A stretch of DNA of 64,000 nt, from assembly GCA_024449915.1 (NCBI GenBank), contig JAMZAV010000302.1:868001-932000 (forward strand). The letters are read 5' to 3'. The notes beneath the pieces are model-generated. The model did not search any database. It saw only the letters and a list, made by a program, of their open reading frames with translations, and was not told where the DNA came from. This stretch comes from Sweltsa coloradensis. Lineage: Eukaryota > Arthropoda > Insecta > Plecoptera > Chloroperlidae. Made by a program: the position numbers and the translations under genes. This document shows, one piece after another, positions 24,210-36,213 of this stretch (the first letter of the stretch is position 1; each line of letters begins with the position of its first letter).

Positions 24210-26145
24210 TTAGTTATGAGATGAAGAAACATTAAAACACTATGCTGACATTGTTTGAAAACTCTGACTTGTCATCAAGGCTAAGTTTATAACACTGTTA
24301 GCGAACTAAAAAAGTTTTTTAAAAATGAAACTAAAAGAAACTATATTAAACACATTAATGTATACTTTGCAATCCAAATACGGAATCGCAGTTTGCAAAT
24401 ACATAAAATTATCGGCAACATCTTCTTAGGGACATATGCGTAACTAAGTCCGAAAATCAAGTTTTAAATTTTGTTTTGCGCTGGAGAAAATTTGATAAAG
24501 TAACAGTAACAAGACTGAAATCATATACAACACATCTATTAGAAGCTGTGCGACGAAAGCTGCGACCTCTCCAATTTTATTTAACAGTGCACTTGTTAAT
24601 GGGTGTAGAGGAGCAGCCGATATATTTTATTATTAATAATTGTTATGCCGAATGTCATTGATTTGTTAATGACACATCCTTTTAAAACATAACTGAGTAA
24701 GTCCTAATGAATGTTAAACATAAACTCTCCAATATTAATTACGTTAGAAATGAAATCTGGAACTTGTTGGCAGCATCGCAATAAGTTCACAAATTGCCAC
24801 CCACACAATTACACAATTAAACTCTTAGTTGAATAAAGCGCCACAACAAGGTAGACTTGGTTCTAACATCATATGAGTTGATAAACAGTGCACAGTATAA
24901 AGTAGCTTCGGTCGCCCACGCATATGAGGTTAACAAAGCATGTCTTGAAGGCTTGGTCAACAACATGGTTACAGGGCAAACTTTTCTTTCCAACCAGATA
25001 CTACAAAGTTCTAAACTCATGCTATACCTACACTGTGCCAACTTTCACATCAGCCTCATTGCCAATAACAACTAACTTACATACTATTGTGCATGGTGTA
25101 ACGATCTCATATACCTATAACTCACCTTATAAAAATAGAAAAACACTGCTCATTAAAGAACTCGAAGTGTAACCAAAAAGAGTCCACTGATCGTTTAATT
25201 AATGCCTACCTACGCTCATTGATATGACTAAAATAAAAACCTTTATGGTTTGGTAAAAGTAGGGTTGTACAATGGAAACTTAATTGAGACTCATTTTGTA
25301 CAAATATGTTCATAATATAGTTGCAATGAAAATCGATTTCATACTGTAGGCGAAGTGGTCGACATGACGTAATCATATTGATGTTGATGAAATAAATGTG
25401 TTGGGTTGTACACTGCAAATTAGTATACTTTATTTTATCAGATTTTAACAAATTTTCGACATCTTATCAACCATCTTCTACTGGTTCAACCAATAAAATT
25501 ACCCTCACCTGCTTTAAAAGTTTCATTACTATGCTAGTATTTGTACAAAACTCCGAAGATCTCCAATGAAATATTTTAAAGCCACTCATTTTACTGACAG
25601 GCGTGTATTCCATTTAGAAAAGGGATTACAACATTGTGGGATTAGGAGAAGATATGATTTCAGAAGGTTCGCTACCGGGAAGATAAACTCATTTTCTGCC
25701 TGGTAGACAAGTTTCAAATTCAACGTCTCTCTAATCCCATGATTACTAAGGCCCTATATGTAATTCCGTTCTCATAACGAAAATAACAAATAACATAACT
25801 TGTCTACAATAATTTCCAGTAAATCAATATTGAGTTAAACGCGGCTTCAAGAGGTTGCCCTATCAACTTCACAAGAGTTTACATCACCTTAGCCATAGTC
25901 TATAAAATATCACCTCCAGAGCAGAGAGGAATTTGTTTTGCAATCTATTGACTTTAGATTAAAATAAAAAAAAACGATGTGATATGATGATATGATTTAA
26001 AAAAAAGTTGGATGATAAAGTTGGTAAATTCGCGAATCACAATAGCCTATCTCCGAACTTAAATATGAAGGCTTCCATTCCATAGGCGTCAATAATATTG
26101 TCGAGTCGGTGTAGCCACTACAGAGTACAATCCAAAATAATGTAA
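24210..26145. other. No supported gene
   Basis: Overlapping frames of 70-80 codons occur on both strands around 24820-25170. Neither shows a domain or clear coding bias. The rest is AT-rich. Confidence 0.4.
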
Positions 26146-26883
26146 CTAGGAAAACGCTTAAGTCCCGCCGCGTTGTTGGATGAGCGTAATTGGTGCATTG
26201 AGCTGCCATGTGTTATGGGAATTTTCTGTTGTTCTGTGGAAAAATCATTATTAAATTGAATTTTTTTTAAATTAAATAAAATAAAATAAAGAATTAACTT
26301 TATTTTTTTTTTTTTAAAATCGTAATTGTTAAAAAAAATCGTAAAATTGAAATTTTTATAAGAAATAATTTCTCGATTGCGCTCAAATTTAACAATAATA
26401 TATTAATTCATAAAATTAAGATTCTGCGAAAAAATCATTTCAATCGGATAAAGCATGTAGGTGTTATAAGTCAAAGAATTGTTTAAAAAAAGAAAAAACC
26501 CGTAAAATTTCGATTTTTATGATAAATATTTTTTCAATTGCGCTCAAATTTCACAAGAATATCTTAATTCATAAAATAAAGATTCTGTGCAAAAATCATT
26601 AAAATCGGATAAAGCATGTAGGTGTTATAAGTCGAAGAATTGTTTTAAAAATCGAAAAAAATCGTAAAATTGCGATTTTCATGAGAAAAAAATTTTCGAT
26701 TGCGCTCAAAAACGTGGCAGTTCTAAGTTCAGAGATTTCGAAGGCCTCCATAAAATTTCATCGCAATCGGAGTATCGGTTTAGCCGGAATCGTGTGGACA
26801 AACAGACAAAAATACAGAAAAAAAAACATTCCGGATTTTTTTCTCCAGTGTAGTAGAATGGAATCTTCGCTTCGCTCATCCAA
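26146..26883 (+). mobile_element. CTAGG-clan element, long copy
   Basis: It begins CTAGGAAAACGCTTAAGTCC with the word TTGGATGAGCGTAATTGG, and GCTGCCATGTGTTATG follows as in the 5332 and 23609 copies. It has about two and a half 160-bp units (TTATAAGTC(a/g)AAGAATTG at 26460 and 26630). The 3' end is shortened: CTTCGCTTCGCTCATCCAA lacks the GCTACGCTC stretch. The 98-codon frame across its end is a by-product. Confidence 0.88.
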
Positions 26884-26939
26884 AAAACGTAAAGAAACAA
26901 AAACGAAAACGCATTATCATCTAGAGTGTGTAACATGTA

Positions 26940-27433
26940 CTAGGAAGCTTCGCAAACGCTTTTTTAGGTCGCGTTGATGGATGATCTTTTTTGTAAGTTT
27001 TATTTTGCGTGGGATCTCTTTACCTTTGCAAGTTCTTTTTGAACGCATTGTAGGTGATTGTTGTCAAGTTTATATTGTGACTTGTTAACTTTTTCATTTT
27101 TTTCTTTCAAAAGGTACTACATCACCATGATCTTAATGTCCTTGTAAAATATGAACGTTGTAGCCCCACCCGTTTGGTCAGAATCGGCACAAATGTCACG
27201 AAAATATCGCTTTAAAAATCGAAAAAAATTGTAAAAGTACGATATTTATGACAAATATTTCTTCGATTGTACCCAAAAACGTGGCAAGTCTAAGTTCAAA
27301 GATTTCGAAGGTCCCCTCTAATTTTCATCAAGATCGCATATGCCGTTTGCCCGGTAGAGAGTTAAAAAAAAAAAACCCGAGCTAAATTTTTTGGGGGGTC
27401 AGTGAAATTGAAGTCTTCGCTTCGCTTATCCAA
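26940..27433 (+). mobile_element. CTAGG-clan element, second interior type
   Basis: The 5' end is CTAGGAAGCTTCGCAAACGC, then GCGTTGATGGATGATC. The 3' end is CTTCGCTTCGCTTATCCAA. The left half of the interior differs from the 23609 type. It reads GCGTGGGATCTCTTTACC, TGTAGGTGATTGTTGTCAAG, TGTAGCCCCACCCGTTTGG and TCACGAAAATATCG, and the same text appears inverted at 63410-63700. The two interior types share the 3' end and the AAAACGTGGCA block. It starts only 56 bp after the end of the preceding copy. Confidence 0.87.
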
Positions 27434-29632
27434 TTACCTAAAAGGGTACAATGTTTAGTTGTTTTTCTTTGTGTTGCGTGAAATTCCTTAGCAATTAAAG
27501 TGTTTGCATATGTTTCAGTTTTATACAAAATCGTAATTATCGTGTGTTGCTAGTTTCTATCATTCTAAGCTATAGTTTAATTTTATGTTTAAAAGTCAAA
27601 TAATGAGATAATCAAAGCAAAATAATTTCGAAATTTTTGTTCGAAAATCATGATTTGTTGTGTATAGCGAATTTACTTTCCATTTACCAGCATCAAATAA
27701 AATATGTCTCTCCTGGTTTAAATACAAGTTCTTTAATTACATTCGAAACAACTTTAAATAAGCCAAAGCCCGTTTCTTTCCAAATATTTAATTATTGTTT
27801 ATTTTGTTAATCAGTATTTTCTTAATTACAAAACTTTGCATTGGTCGTTGAGAAATCTTGATATGAACTTGATTAAGTGACAAGTAAAGCATGTTTTTTA
27901 AATGAGCGATAGCTCTACGCGATTTTTTCAATTTTGCATTATACAACCGCTAATTGGACGACACTTTCTTTTAAACGCTTGTTAGGCAGTTTTTAAGCTT
28001 TGACTTTTGTGAGATGAAAAATTTAAAGAACTTGACATAAATTGCTAAAGTTTTAATCACTGGTGAATAAATAATTATTGTAGGCAATATAAAATACAGT
28101 TCATTTTTCTTGTGTGAGGTATTAAAGTGAGTTCATCAAACTAGTTTGCATTTACTCACATTCCACTTTACGACAAACAAAACTGCTGCCCATAATATTA
28201 TTGTCATTACATTGTATTAATAATATCTGAAGCATAAATTTGTAATGCAAATTTTGCATGTACCGTAATTTTAAACATGATTTATACAGGATGCCTATAT
28301 CCGTACTTGGTATTGATCGACTGGCTAAATATTAATTCTCTATATTTAAGTATTCTTCTTTAATAATGGTTTATAACTCTTATCAATATTCAAGCAAAGA
28401 ATATAAAGAAATAAAGAAAAACTTTGTTCATGATATGGCATAAATTTTTCATTCGACTTCATCTTGCAAATAGCACTACAAAAACTATAAACGTTGCATG
28501 AAAATATTAACCATCTGCATCCGTTATGAATACCAACGTAAAACTTCAATGTTATATTCTAAATTTGTAATTATATTTTATTTACACCTTTCTATTGTTT
28601 CACTTCTAACATATTAAACTGACTTGTTCTTATTTATTCTAGTTGTGTATAGTTTAAAACGTAAACATTACTCAGTATGTTTACACGGAAACATATTTTC
28701 AAAATCGATGCTATTTTAAACACATTCTCATTTCAACCAAACCAAGATATACACAACACAACACAAACTTTACTCAAAAAATAGATTACTTGGACGATAA
28801 CTTTTTAATATTTGTAAGTACGTCCCACTTTTTATACTCTGTCTTAATATTTCTGCTTACTTTGTGTACAACTACGTGCATATAATATATATTATTGTGA
28901 CTATTGTTTGGCCGCTTAATTAAATATTTTTCTATCGATATGAATACATTTTATTTTATTTTTATACACTGATAGTCGAAATATTGACACGGTGTTGTAG
29001 GCTCACGAGCCTCCGGTTGCTAGCCACAGTTTCAAGTGTGCTCAAACACGTCTTAAAACGTGGTCAGATTATTGAAAACCATCTCAGCTTTCTCAACTCT
29101 ATTCCCAGATTCAATTCCCAATACCGATATCTCAACTGGTCTTCATTATTTCCGCTCTCCACAATTTTTTTCTACACTTATTGATGTTTGTTTTTTGTTT
29201 CGTTTTTTGCTTCTGTCCCATCATTTTGATTCCTGGTCACTTCACCTGGTATCCGTCGGATTCGTTGGTTGAGCTCCATTGTGACATGTTCAGTGGGGTA
29301 GAGCTCGGTACAGTGCGGCGACTTGGACTAATGGCCAATTATAATGATTGGTACGCCAAGCGATCTCTTCATCCGAGACCCAATTGAATGTGATTATGTT
29401 CTCATGGAACTGCCGATAATATTAAGCAATATGATAATTTTAGCACGTATCTTGATAACGTTTAACGTCATCACCATAATATTGATATCCAACACAATGA
29501 CGAATACAACAGTACAAGCTAGAATTTTAGTATGTGGCATTAGTAAAATTATGATGTTGACAATCATGTTAACGCATCGGTACATATTTTGACTTATTTT
29601 ATGGTATGGTATTTTATGATATAATATGGTTT
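27434..29632. other. No supported gene
   Basis: Very AT-rich DNA. Frames at 28984-29592 overlap each other on the plus strand and match nothing known to me. Confidence 0.45.
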
Positions 29633-29760
29633 TTTGGACATTGCGTAATACGAATGCAATAGCACAGGCACTTGTGTTATGACACTCTTTTTAATGCAGC
29701 GCAATGTAACGAAAACAGTATATATATACAACAATTATTACGGGCCGCGAAGGCCGTCAT
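29633..29760. repeat. Hairpin repeat family H, copy 1
   Basis: GGACATTGCGTAATACGA, CAATAGCAC, GTGTTATGACACTC, TTAATGCAGCGCAATGT, GAAAACAG and TATTACGGGCCGCGAA follow in the same order as in the copy at 48126-48258. The first half pairs with the second (ACATTGCG and CGCAATGT), so it folds back. The class is unknown; a decayed MITE is likely. Confidence 0.65.
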
Positions 29761-31133
29761 AGTAAGGTTGCCGAGAATCTAGAAAATAATTATCAGAATG
29801 ATGCTTGGCAAAACTCTTTTCCATATTTCAATTGTAGTTGAAAACCAACTTAGAAAGCTTCTGTTTGGATTAAAGGTGACAAATTCGATTGATTAAATCT
29901 GTAAATCGTGCGAAATAATTCAATGTAGCGTCAAACACGAAATAATTTAATAATTATATCACATCGTCAGAGAGACGGCCCATGCGTAACGCGTGAAACG
30001 CTGATTCGTAAGTTCGAAGCATCGAGTCCTCAGATATATCCCTTATGTAGGACGACTCAAACCCCTAAGTAACTCGTCATCTGAATTAGGATATGAACAC
30101 TTATTGCCCCTGACTAGATTTTCCACAAGAAGAGTATTGACAAATTTTATTTTTCTCAAAATGATATTTATTGTTTTTTTTTTTTTTAAATCCAAACATG
30201 CCTTTAAATATCAAGTGTACACAGAAGATTCGGAAGTACATAAGAAGTACACTTTAAAAATGATTTTAAATAAGATAGGTATTGGCCTCTCTAGTTCTGC
30301 CGAACATGTCACAAGGGTGTAACGTTCTTTTGTAAGCGCATTAATTTTGTGAACATGCAGAGCTTTACATATTAAATGTAACATTGGATAAATAGCTTGA
30401 TATTAATGGGTTCAGAGTTCAGAGTAGTAACCACAGCGAAGTTCGAACTTGGCGATACGGCTTCGCACGGCCATGTGAACCGGCCGCACATGACCCCCGT
30501 GATATTATGTGGCCGTGTCAGTGTCAGTTCATTGTGTTAATGTCAGTGGCGATTGCATTCAAGGTTATCAATCAGGTTGAATGTAGCGTTTCGATTTCTG
30601 TTTCGCTCTGGAATTGTGACATGTCATTCATTAGTCATGTGAATGTTCGCGAGTGACTTAATATTAATTAACCGAGCCGCGGATGACAGAACTATGGGAT
30701 GGGGGGGGGGGGGCTCACTTTCACCACACATAGGAGGGCTCGTTACTCGGAAATATCAATATGTATGTGCTGCAATGGAAACGTGTTGTATACGTGGACC
30801 GCTGGGACGAGCGAATGTAATTGAATGGATCGTGCCACTAATGAAGCTATATTGAAAATACGACTGTGATGTTATTAGAAATTAATATGGTACATAAACT
30901 GATTTTTTTAAATATCCTTGCGGAATTAATTTTTACAAACACATTCGAATTTTGATAATATGTTTATAAATAGGTAGCATCAAATCACATTAACATTCTG
31001 GATTGATTGTTCGTTTTAATCGCGATATCACAACACATTTAGTTTATACCGGTAAAATCATTTGAGTCTCAAGGGATTATTTAGAAATTAGCAACGCAAT
31101 ATTTTGTAAAGGTTTAATTTCACTCGTTACAGC
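29761..31133. other. No supported gene
   Basis: A box-B-like AAGTTCGAAGCATCG occurs at about 30012, and a GC-richer patch at 30430-30520 has GAAGTTCGAACTTGG. Neither forms a credible tRNA. A G12-13 run lies at 30700-30713. Confidence 0.4.
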
Positions 31134-31274
31134 ATGAATGTACAACTTTATTTTGGTAGACCTAGACATGACCTCACATTACACAGATTACTAAAGTTAT
31201 TCGGACTGGCGTCGTTTAGAAAATTATATATCAGCAGGGGGTCAGGGATAGCCTCAATCAAACTAAACATAAAT

Positions 31275-31290
31275 ACCCGGCACCTCCACT
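31275..31290 (-). repeat. 16-bp word, one mismatch
   Basis: The plus strand reads ACCCGGCACCTCCACT, 15 of 16 bases matching the reverse complement of GGTGGAGGTGCCGGGT. It lies just upstream of the readable Jockey motifs. The local LINE reading is too decayed to say whether it is part of the LINE or an insert. Confidence 0.6.
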
Positions 31291-31343
31291 TACAACGAGA
31301 TTTTAATGCACAAACATAACGTATTTCTAGTTTATATTCGATA

Positions 31344-32198
31344 CATTTAAAACACAAATTTGCAATGCCACTTCGACATGCATCTAGGGAAATCCAAGAC
31401 GGAGTCCCACAAGGCTCAATACTAGGGCCAGTTTCATTTACAATTTTTATTGATGACCTACCCCGGGTAGCCGGGGTGGAATATGTCATTTACGCTGATG
31501 ACACTGCTATAATAGCAAGATCATGGTAATGCCGATAGGGCATTTGAACTATTGCAAAAGCCTTAGATGCTCTGGAATACTGGTACGAGCTCTGGAGAAT
31601 AAAAATTAATGTAACTAAGAGCGACTCGGTGCTTTTCACTATACGCAGAGTGGCCAAATGCACTGAGCATGAGGACCTAGTTTTATTTGGCGAATACATT
31701 CCCACCAATAATTCTGCAATGTACCTTCGGGTCGTACTGGATAACAAACTGACATGGAAAAAACACAATGACACTGACAGTGTGGCAGCCAAGGCGTCTA
31801 AGCGTCTTAACATGGTTCAATGCTTACTTAATAAAAAGAGCAGTCTCTCAATGGCCAACGCAGTACTGTTATATAAAACACTAGTCAGGCCAATTCTTGT
31901 TTATGCTGCCCCGGTGTGGGCAACAGCCAGTAAGTCTTCTATTGACAAACTACAACGCGTACAAAACAGAGCCTTACGCATGGCCATCAAAGCCTCATGG
32001 TTTGTGCGGAACGTTGACATCCATAATGACCTCCAGGTTAACTCCCTGCGCAGCTTTATGCTGAAATCTATCAATTTATTTTATAATAAAATAGGAACGA
32101 GTGGGAACCCACTGATCGATGCCCTAGGCAACTATGACATAGAACAAATACAAAAATACAAAAGACCCAAAATGGCTTTGGTCATGCTGGGGCCCTAA
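31344..32198 (+). pseudogene. Broken Jockey-type reverse transcriptase
   Basis: A frame from about 31368 reads the RT motif GVPQGSILGP, then FIDDLPR and the catalytic box YADDTAI, and stops at 31527. The next piece is shifted (EYWYELWRIKINVTKSDS). The last frame, 31629-32198, holds the palm and thumb motif YLRVVLDNKLTWKKH and the C-terminal LVRPILVYAAPVW and QRVQNRALRMA motifs typical of Jockey-clade proteins. The family's usual YLGV is YLRV here. At least two frame breaks make it inactive. Confidence 0.9.
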
Positions 32199-32639
32199 AC
32201 AATATGTTTTAATAAAACAAAAACGTGGGCGGGATCATCCCCCCACACGATTTTACCAACATGCTAGCCTGAGGCTAGTGATTTCACTTTACTTTTTACC
32301 TTATAACTATAACATCTTATTATTTTTGTTTTATTATATAACAAACTGGTAGCGCAGTTCTTCAAACTGTGCCACTAGCTTTTAATTATTGACACACTGC
32401 ACGTGCTATGACTACCTTCTATGACAAAGCACTTAGTGTACAAAAACAATGACACAAAACACCCTTTAATATAATATAATGACTTCGGCACTACCTGTAA
32501 AGGTAGTAACGGTAATTTAATATACAAGCATAAAAAATGTCAGGCGCTTTAACTAACTCAGATGATGCTATTAAGAGCTTAAGCTCGTTGTATAGGTACA
32601 TGACGCAACGGCCTAAGGGCCTTTGAGTTTAAAGAAGCT

Positions 32640-32668
32640 GGCGTCGTCTCGTCGTCGTCGTCGTCCTA
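32640..32668. repeat. Short (CGT)n tract
   Basis: This is a trinucleotide repeat of about six to eight units with one interruption, in a GC-richer patch following the Jockey element. It may mark that element's 3' end. Confidence 0.7.
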
Positions 32669-32699
32669 AACTCGACACCTACACCATGGACAACGAGAT

Positions 32700-33547
32700 T
32701 TGAACATTGGAATGGAAGGTATTATTTCAGTTTTGTATTCTTCGACGATCTCTTGCTTAAGCAGCTCCAATCACTCATTTAAGTACTTCCTTAAAAGTGC
32801 TTGTACAAGACCACAAAAACTATTTGCTTACATTACTACTTACATTATTACAACTACCAAAACTCCAGATTTATTAGTTGTAGACCTATCACCTTACACA
32901 TAAACCATAGGCCCTACTCGTGTATATCTCAAGCTATATTGTTATCACATCTGTATTTAACTTCAAATTTTACTTTTTATATGCATTAAATAAAACGTGT
33001 TATCGGCTGGTTCATCCCATGGTACAATCATCCATGAAAATATCTTCATATGCTAAATTAAGCAAACATTGTTGGCTAACGAGATGCTGTTATCAAGATA
33101 AATACAGTAAATATATTCCGCTCGCACCAGGTTCAGTAACTCACGAATATTTGTCGAGTGCGCTAGAAATATTAAATAAGAACAAAAGCAAGTTATGATC
33201 GGAATAATAGTTTGCTAATTTCCCTTTAGTAGCACAATTACGATCACGTGTAACATACGCTTTGTTGTTATTCTGTAAATTTGATTAAGTTAATTACTTC
33301 AAAGTGACGCGCAAGAGAGAACAGTGGAAACTTAGTATTGCTTGCTTAAACTTAATTACATTTGCATGTGGATAACCCCACCCAACCCCTGCTCACGAGA
33401 GCGATCTAGAAACGATTGTGCACATGAGGTATTGCAATCATGCAGCTTGCGCGGCTAAGTCACATCTAGGTGCTGAGGTTTGTCTGGGTTTGATTATATT
33501 GATATTCCAGCTAGACTTTCTAGTAATTATTTTCGTATTACATAGTA
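32700..33547. other. No supported gene
   Basis: The plus strand is rich in A, C and T. Three overlapping frames of 60-90 codons show no domain. Confidence 0.4.
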
Positions 33548-33860
33548 GTACAACTTTATTTATTTTTAAACAAAGCTCTGCCTTTACATTAAGGTTGCCT
33601 TAAAGACACAGAATAACAAAAATTAATAAATTTACATTTATACAAAATTACGTTTAACAATAAGTAAAATTAGTAACAGATTATGAAAAAATGGAATGAA
33701 GTGAAAAATGAAGTGAGAAGTATGATTTGTGAAGTATAAAAATAACAAATACTGATTTATACTTGTTACTTCTTGCTTTGACCATATAGATGATTTCTAA
33801 AAATCTATCTAATCTCTAATCAAATCAATCCAAAAACCAAGTCATAAATAAAACTCGCAT

Positions 33861-34210
33861 TTAGTCTAAAACGTTTGCAAAATTTAACAAAAAAATCCGG
33901 TATCGTTCCTCTTGCCCGATCACCTCAATCTCCTTTAAATCATATTTGGTGAGAAAATATGGGACGGTAGATTCGTAGATGTCTTTCTTTTCTCGATCCA
34001 CCTTCTCTGCATGTCCAGTATCACCTTCAAATCTTATGGTAGGGTCAATGATATAGCCGTGGCTAGTTATTCGGTTAATGGCAATTATATCCACCCGACG
34101 GCTACTGCCATTAGCTCCCAAGCACGCGACTTCTTAATGTACTTCCAAACCTTTGAGTTTCAGCTGGTTTGCAAGGGCAGATCGGATGCTATGGTGGCGA
34201 TTGTTCCTTA
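33861..34210 (-). pseudogene. RLE-LINE restriction-like endonuclease
   Basis: Following LLRNNRHHSIRSAL, the frame has one more stop, then SSRRVDIIAI, GYIIDPTIRFE, EKKDIYESTVPYF and KYDLKEIEV. These match the R-P/V-D...D-x-T-x-R-F-E core and downstream K/Y positions of the PD-(D/E)XK-type nuclease of RLE elements, which nicks the target DNA for priming. The family proline before the first aspartate is valine here. The protein ends at a TAA at 33861. Confidence 0.88.
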
Positions 34211-34214
34211 GAAG

Positions 34215-34679
34215 TTATCCATGTTTACAAGAGCCAAGAACGTGAGGTAAAGTTTCTTTCTCACAGAGGCAATGCCTGCAGTGGTAACCGTCTTGACTCC
34301 TTCCGTGCAGAGACCTTACAGGTGCAACGTTACATGTAAATTTCAAGGCATCTCTCCATTCTGATGACGACAAACCGAGTTTGGTGCTAATCCATTTATT
34401 GGCTGGAGTGTACTCCTTGTACATAGATACACCACGCCCCTTTTGGATCAGTGAACACCACTTACCATATTCTTTGATTCGCATTATATCTCTGATTTTC
34501 CTGCTTGTTATCTTCTTAGTTGAGGTGTTGCAACTTTCTTCTAGCTCATCAGATGTTATAACTAGCTTCTCCAAACATAGCTGTTTTTTCAAAGTGGTAT
34601 TACGTGTTTCTATAACATATGGATCGTAAGATTTCTCTAAAGCCTGGCAAATATTATAATGTGAATAAAAGCTTCCCAT
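34215..34679 (-). pseudogene. RLE-LINE linker and cysteine-histidine knuckle
   Basis: This is an open frame of 154 codons. Near its end is CRHCLCEKETLPHVLGSC, spaced C-x2-C-x7-H-x4-C as in the knuckle between RT and nuclease of R2-type proteins. Upstream are STKLGLSSSEWRDALK and NVAPVRSLHGR, segments usual in this clade. A stop follows CKHG, and the reading resumes as LLRNNRHHSIRSALANQL in the same frame. Confidence 0.88.
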
Positions 34680-34807
34680 TTGGCACGAAACGTTCCTAGT
34701 CCCTTACAACTTCTGGCTGTGTATAGCATACTGTCAGGAGTATCCCCTGGTAGTTGAAGTATCTCTTTAATGGTGCTTCTTACTAATTTATCCAAATCCT
34801 CCAGGAA

Positions 34808-35268
34808 TTACATTGGTAATTTTCCAATGGGAGCGTTCTGCAAAGGATAAATTAGGGTTGGCCATATATATTGATTGAGGATATTAAGCTTCTGATCAGC
34901 CATTAGTAAGTGAGAAGTGATGATGGTCTGTAATTTAGTTTTGAGTCGGTTTATAAGAGCAGCAAAATCTGTCACTATGGATTTATTGAAATTAACTCCC
35001 AAATATTTTATGGTTTCTGTTGGAGATATGCTTTTTATTGTCATTGTGGCATTAATATGGAGAGGTTCTTCTTGTAATTTACCTTTTTCAATGATATGGC
35101 AGCACATTTTCTTGCATTTATTGTGAGGCCTAATTCATCCAATCTACTGTTCGCCATTTGTGTAAGAGCTGTGGCAGCTTCCTTATTCTTAGCTACGAGA
35201 ACAAGATCATCAGCAAACCCTAAGATTGTAAGATTGTCTAAACCATTAACTAAATTAAAACCATACAT
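34808..35268 (-). pseudogene. RLE-LINE reverse transcriptase, FADD box and thumb
   Basis: Two overlapping frames continue the palm. The first (35041-35268) has ILGFADDLVLVA, with the two catalytic aspartates intact, and LGLTINARKCAAI. After a one-base shift, the second (34808-35107) has IKYLGVNFN and INRLKTKL, then QYIWPTLIYPLQ, as in the thumb region of R2-like proteins. A stretch with stops separates it from the C-terminal part. Confidence 0.88.
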
Positions 35269-35286
35269 TTCTGATACTTAATTTTC

Positions 35287-36204
35287 TCATAGTTCATTTA
35301 GAATGTGGTCTGTGATTAAGTTCAACAAAAATGGCGATAAAGGGGCACCTTGCATTACTCCTTTATTAATATTGATTGGTTTAGTTGTCTGGTTGTTTGC
35401 TTGCAACTGTGTGGTATTTCCAATCTGTAGTTCAATTATTAGGTCCTTCAGAAGTGTTGGTAGGGCTGAAGCACGAACTGTTGAAGCTAAATGATTGTGT
35501 CCAACGTTATCAAACGCTTTAGTGATATCAAGAAATATTAAAGCTGCGTTTCCATTATCTAATTTCGATTTTTCGAGAATGCTGTTGACAATAGATACAT
35601 TGATGTATGTGCCAGGTGTTCTTATGAATCCTTTTTGGTGACGGTTAAAAGTTTCATAATGTGTTGTAAATTTGTCCAATGCTCTTTCTATAACTCTGCG
35701 AAGAATTGAGAAAATTGAAATTGGTCTCCAATTTGCAGGATCCTTAGAATCTCCACCCTTGTGGATAAGAATAGTTCTAGCCTTCTTAAAGGATGTAGGT
35801 ACCCATCCTTTAGATAACATTGTTGTTCCAATCAATGAAAGTAGCTTTATTACGTGTTTTGATTTTACTATTCTCATTAAAACTTTATCTTTGCCGGGTG
35901 CAGTGTCCATTCTCATGTGTTTTAAGGCATCTGCAATATGAGTTTCTGTGATGCATGGATCAAACATATCATCTTGAGTATACAATGATTCATCATTAAT
36001 ATTTTGCTCTTCACATGATAACTTAGGAGTGTATTCATTGCGGGTTTGGTTGTTGGGCATAGAAAATCTCTCCGAGAACTCATCGTAAAGGATGTTGCTT
36101 TCAATATTACATTGTGGACTGTCGCTTTTTGCAACTAAGTTCACAGCCTTTTTACGTTGATTATAATAGTTAGAATGGGTTTTTCTTGTACATGAATTTC
36201 TCAT
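35287..36204 (-). pseudogene. RLE-LINE reverse transcriptase, motifs to QGAPLSP
   Basis: This is an open frame of about 305 codons and the longest in the window. Visible motifs in order: TAPGKDKV (about residue 100), the RT finger block ILIHKGGDSKDPANWRPIS, HQKGFIRTPG (about 190), the first catalytic aspartate box FLDITKAFDNV (about 225) and GVMQGAPLSPFLLNL (about 285). It breaks shortly before the FADD box, which continues in another frame after a stop near 35281. No start codon can be trusted. The upstream zinc fingers expected in this clade were not found. Confidence 0.9.
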
Positions 36205-36213
36205 TCCGTTTTC

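Larger units (their letters stand above)
31134..32340 (+). mobile_element. Jockey-like LINE, 5'-truncated
   Basis: This holds the palm, thumb and C-terminal part of a Jockey-type reverse transcriptase, followed by an AT-rich 3' region after the stop at 32199. No endonuclease domain or ORF1 is present, so the copy is truncated at its 5' side. The sequence TGTTTTAATAAAACAAAA follows the stop. The true 3' edge is uncertain and could reach about 32700, where a (CGT)n tract occurs. Confidence 0.85.
33548..36213 (-). mobile_element. RLE-clade (R2-like) LINE, decayed
   Basis: On the minus strand this reads, in order: reverse transcriptase motifs, a cysteine-histidine knuckle, a restriction-like endonuclease, a stop at 33861, and a 3' UTR with AATAAATAAA near 33552-33562. 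This order (RT, then CCHC-like, then a PD-(D/E)XK nuclease) is known for R2, R4, NeSL and CRE-type elements and unlike Jockey, whose endonuclease is N-terminal. Several stops and frameshifts make it inactive. Sequence up to about 36700 may be its 5' part but is unreadable. It is not next to rDNA, unlike canonical R2. Confidence 0.9.

Noticed and set aside
24817..25172. Frames of 70-80 codons on both strands
   Set aside because: Mutually overlapping, with no recognisable domain and no match elsewhere in the window.
30000..30045. tRNA T-arm AAGTTCGAAGC
   Set aside because: No matching upstream tRNA arms lie at the right spacing.
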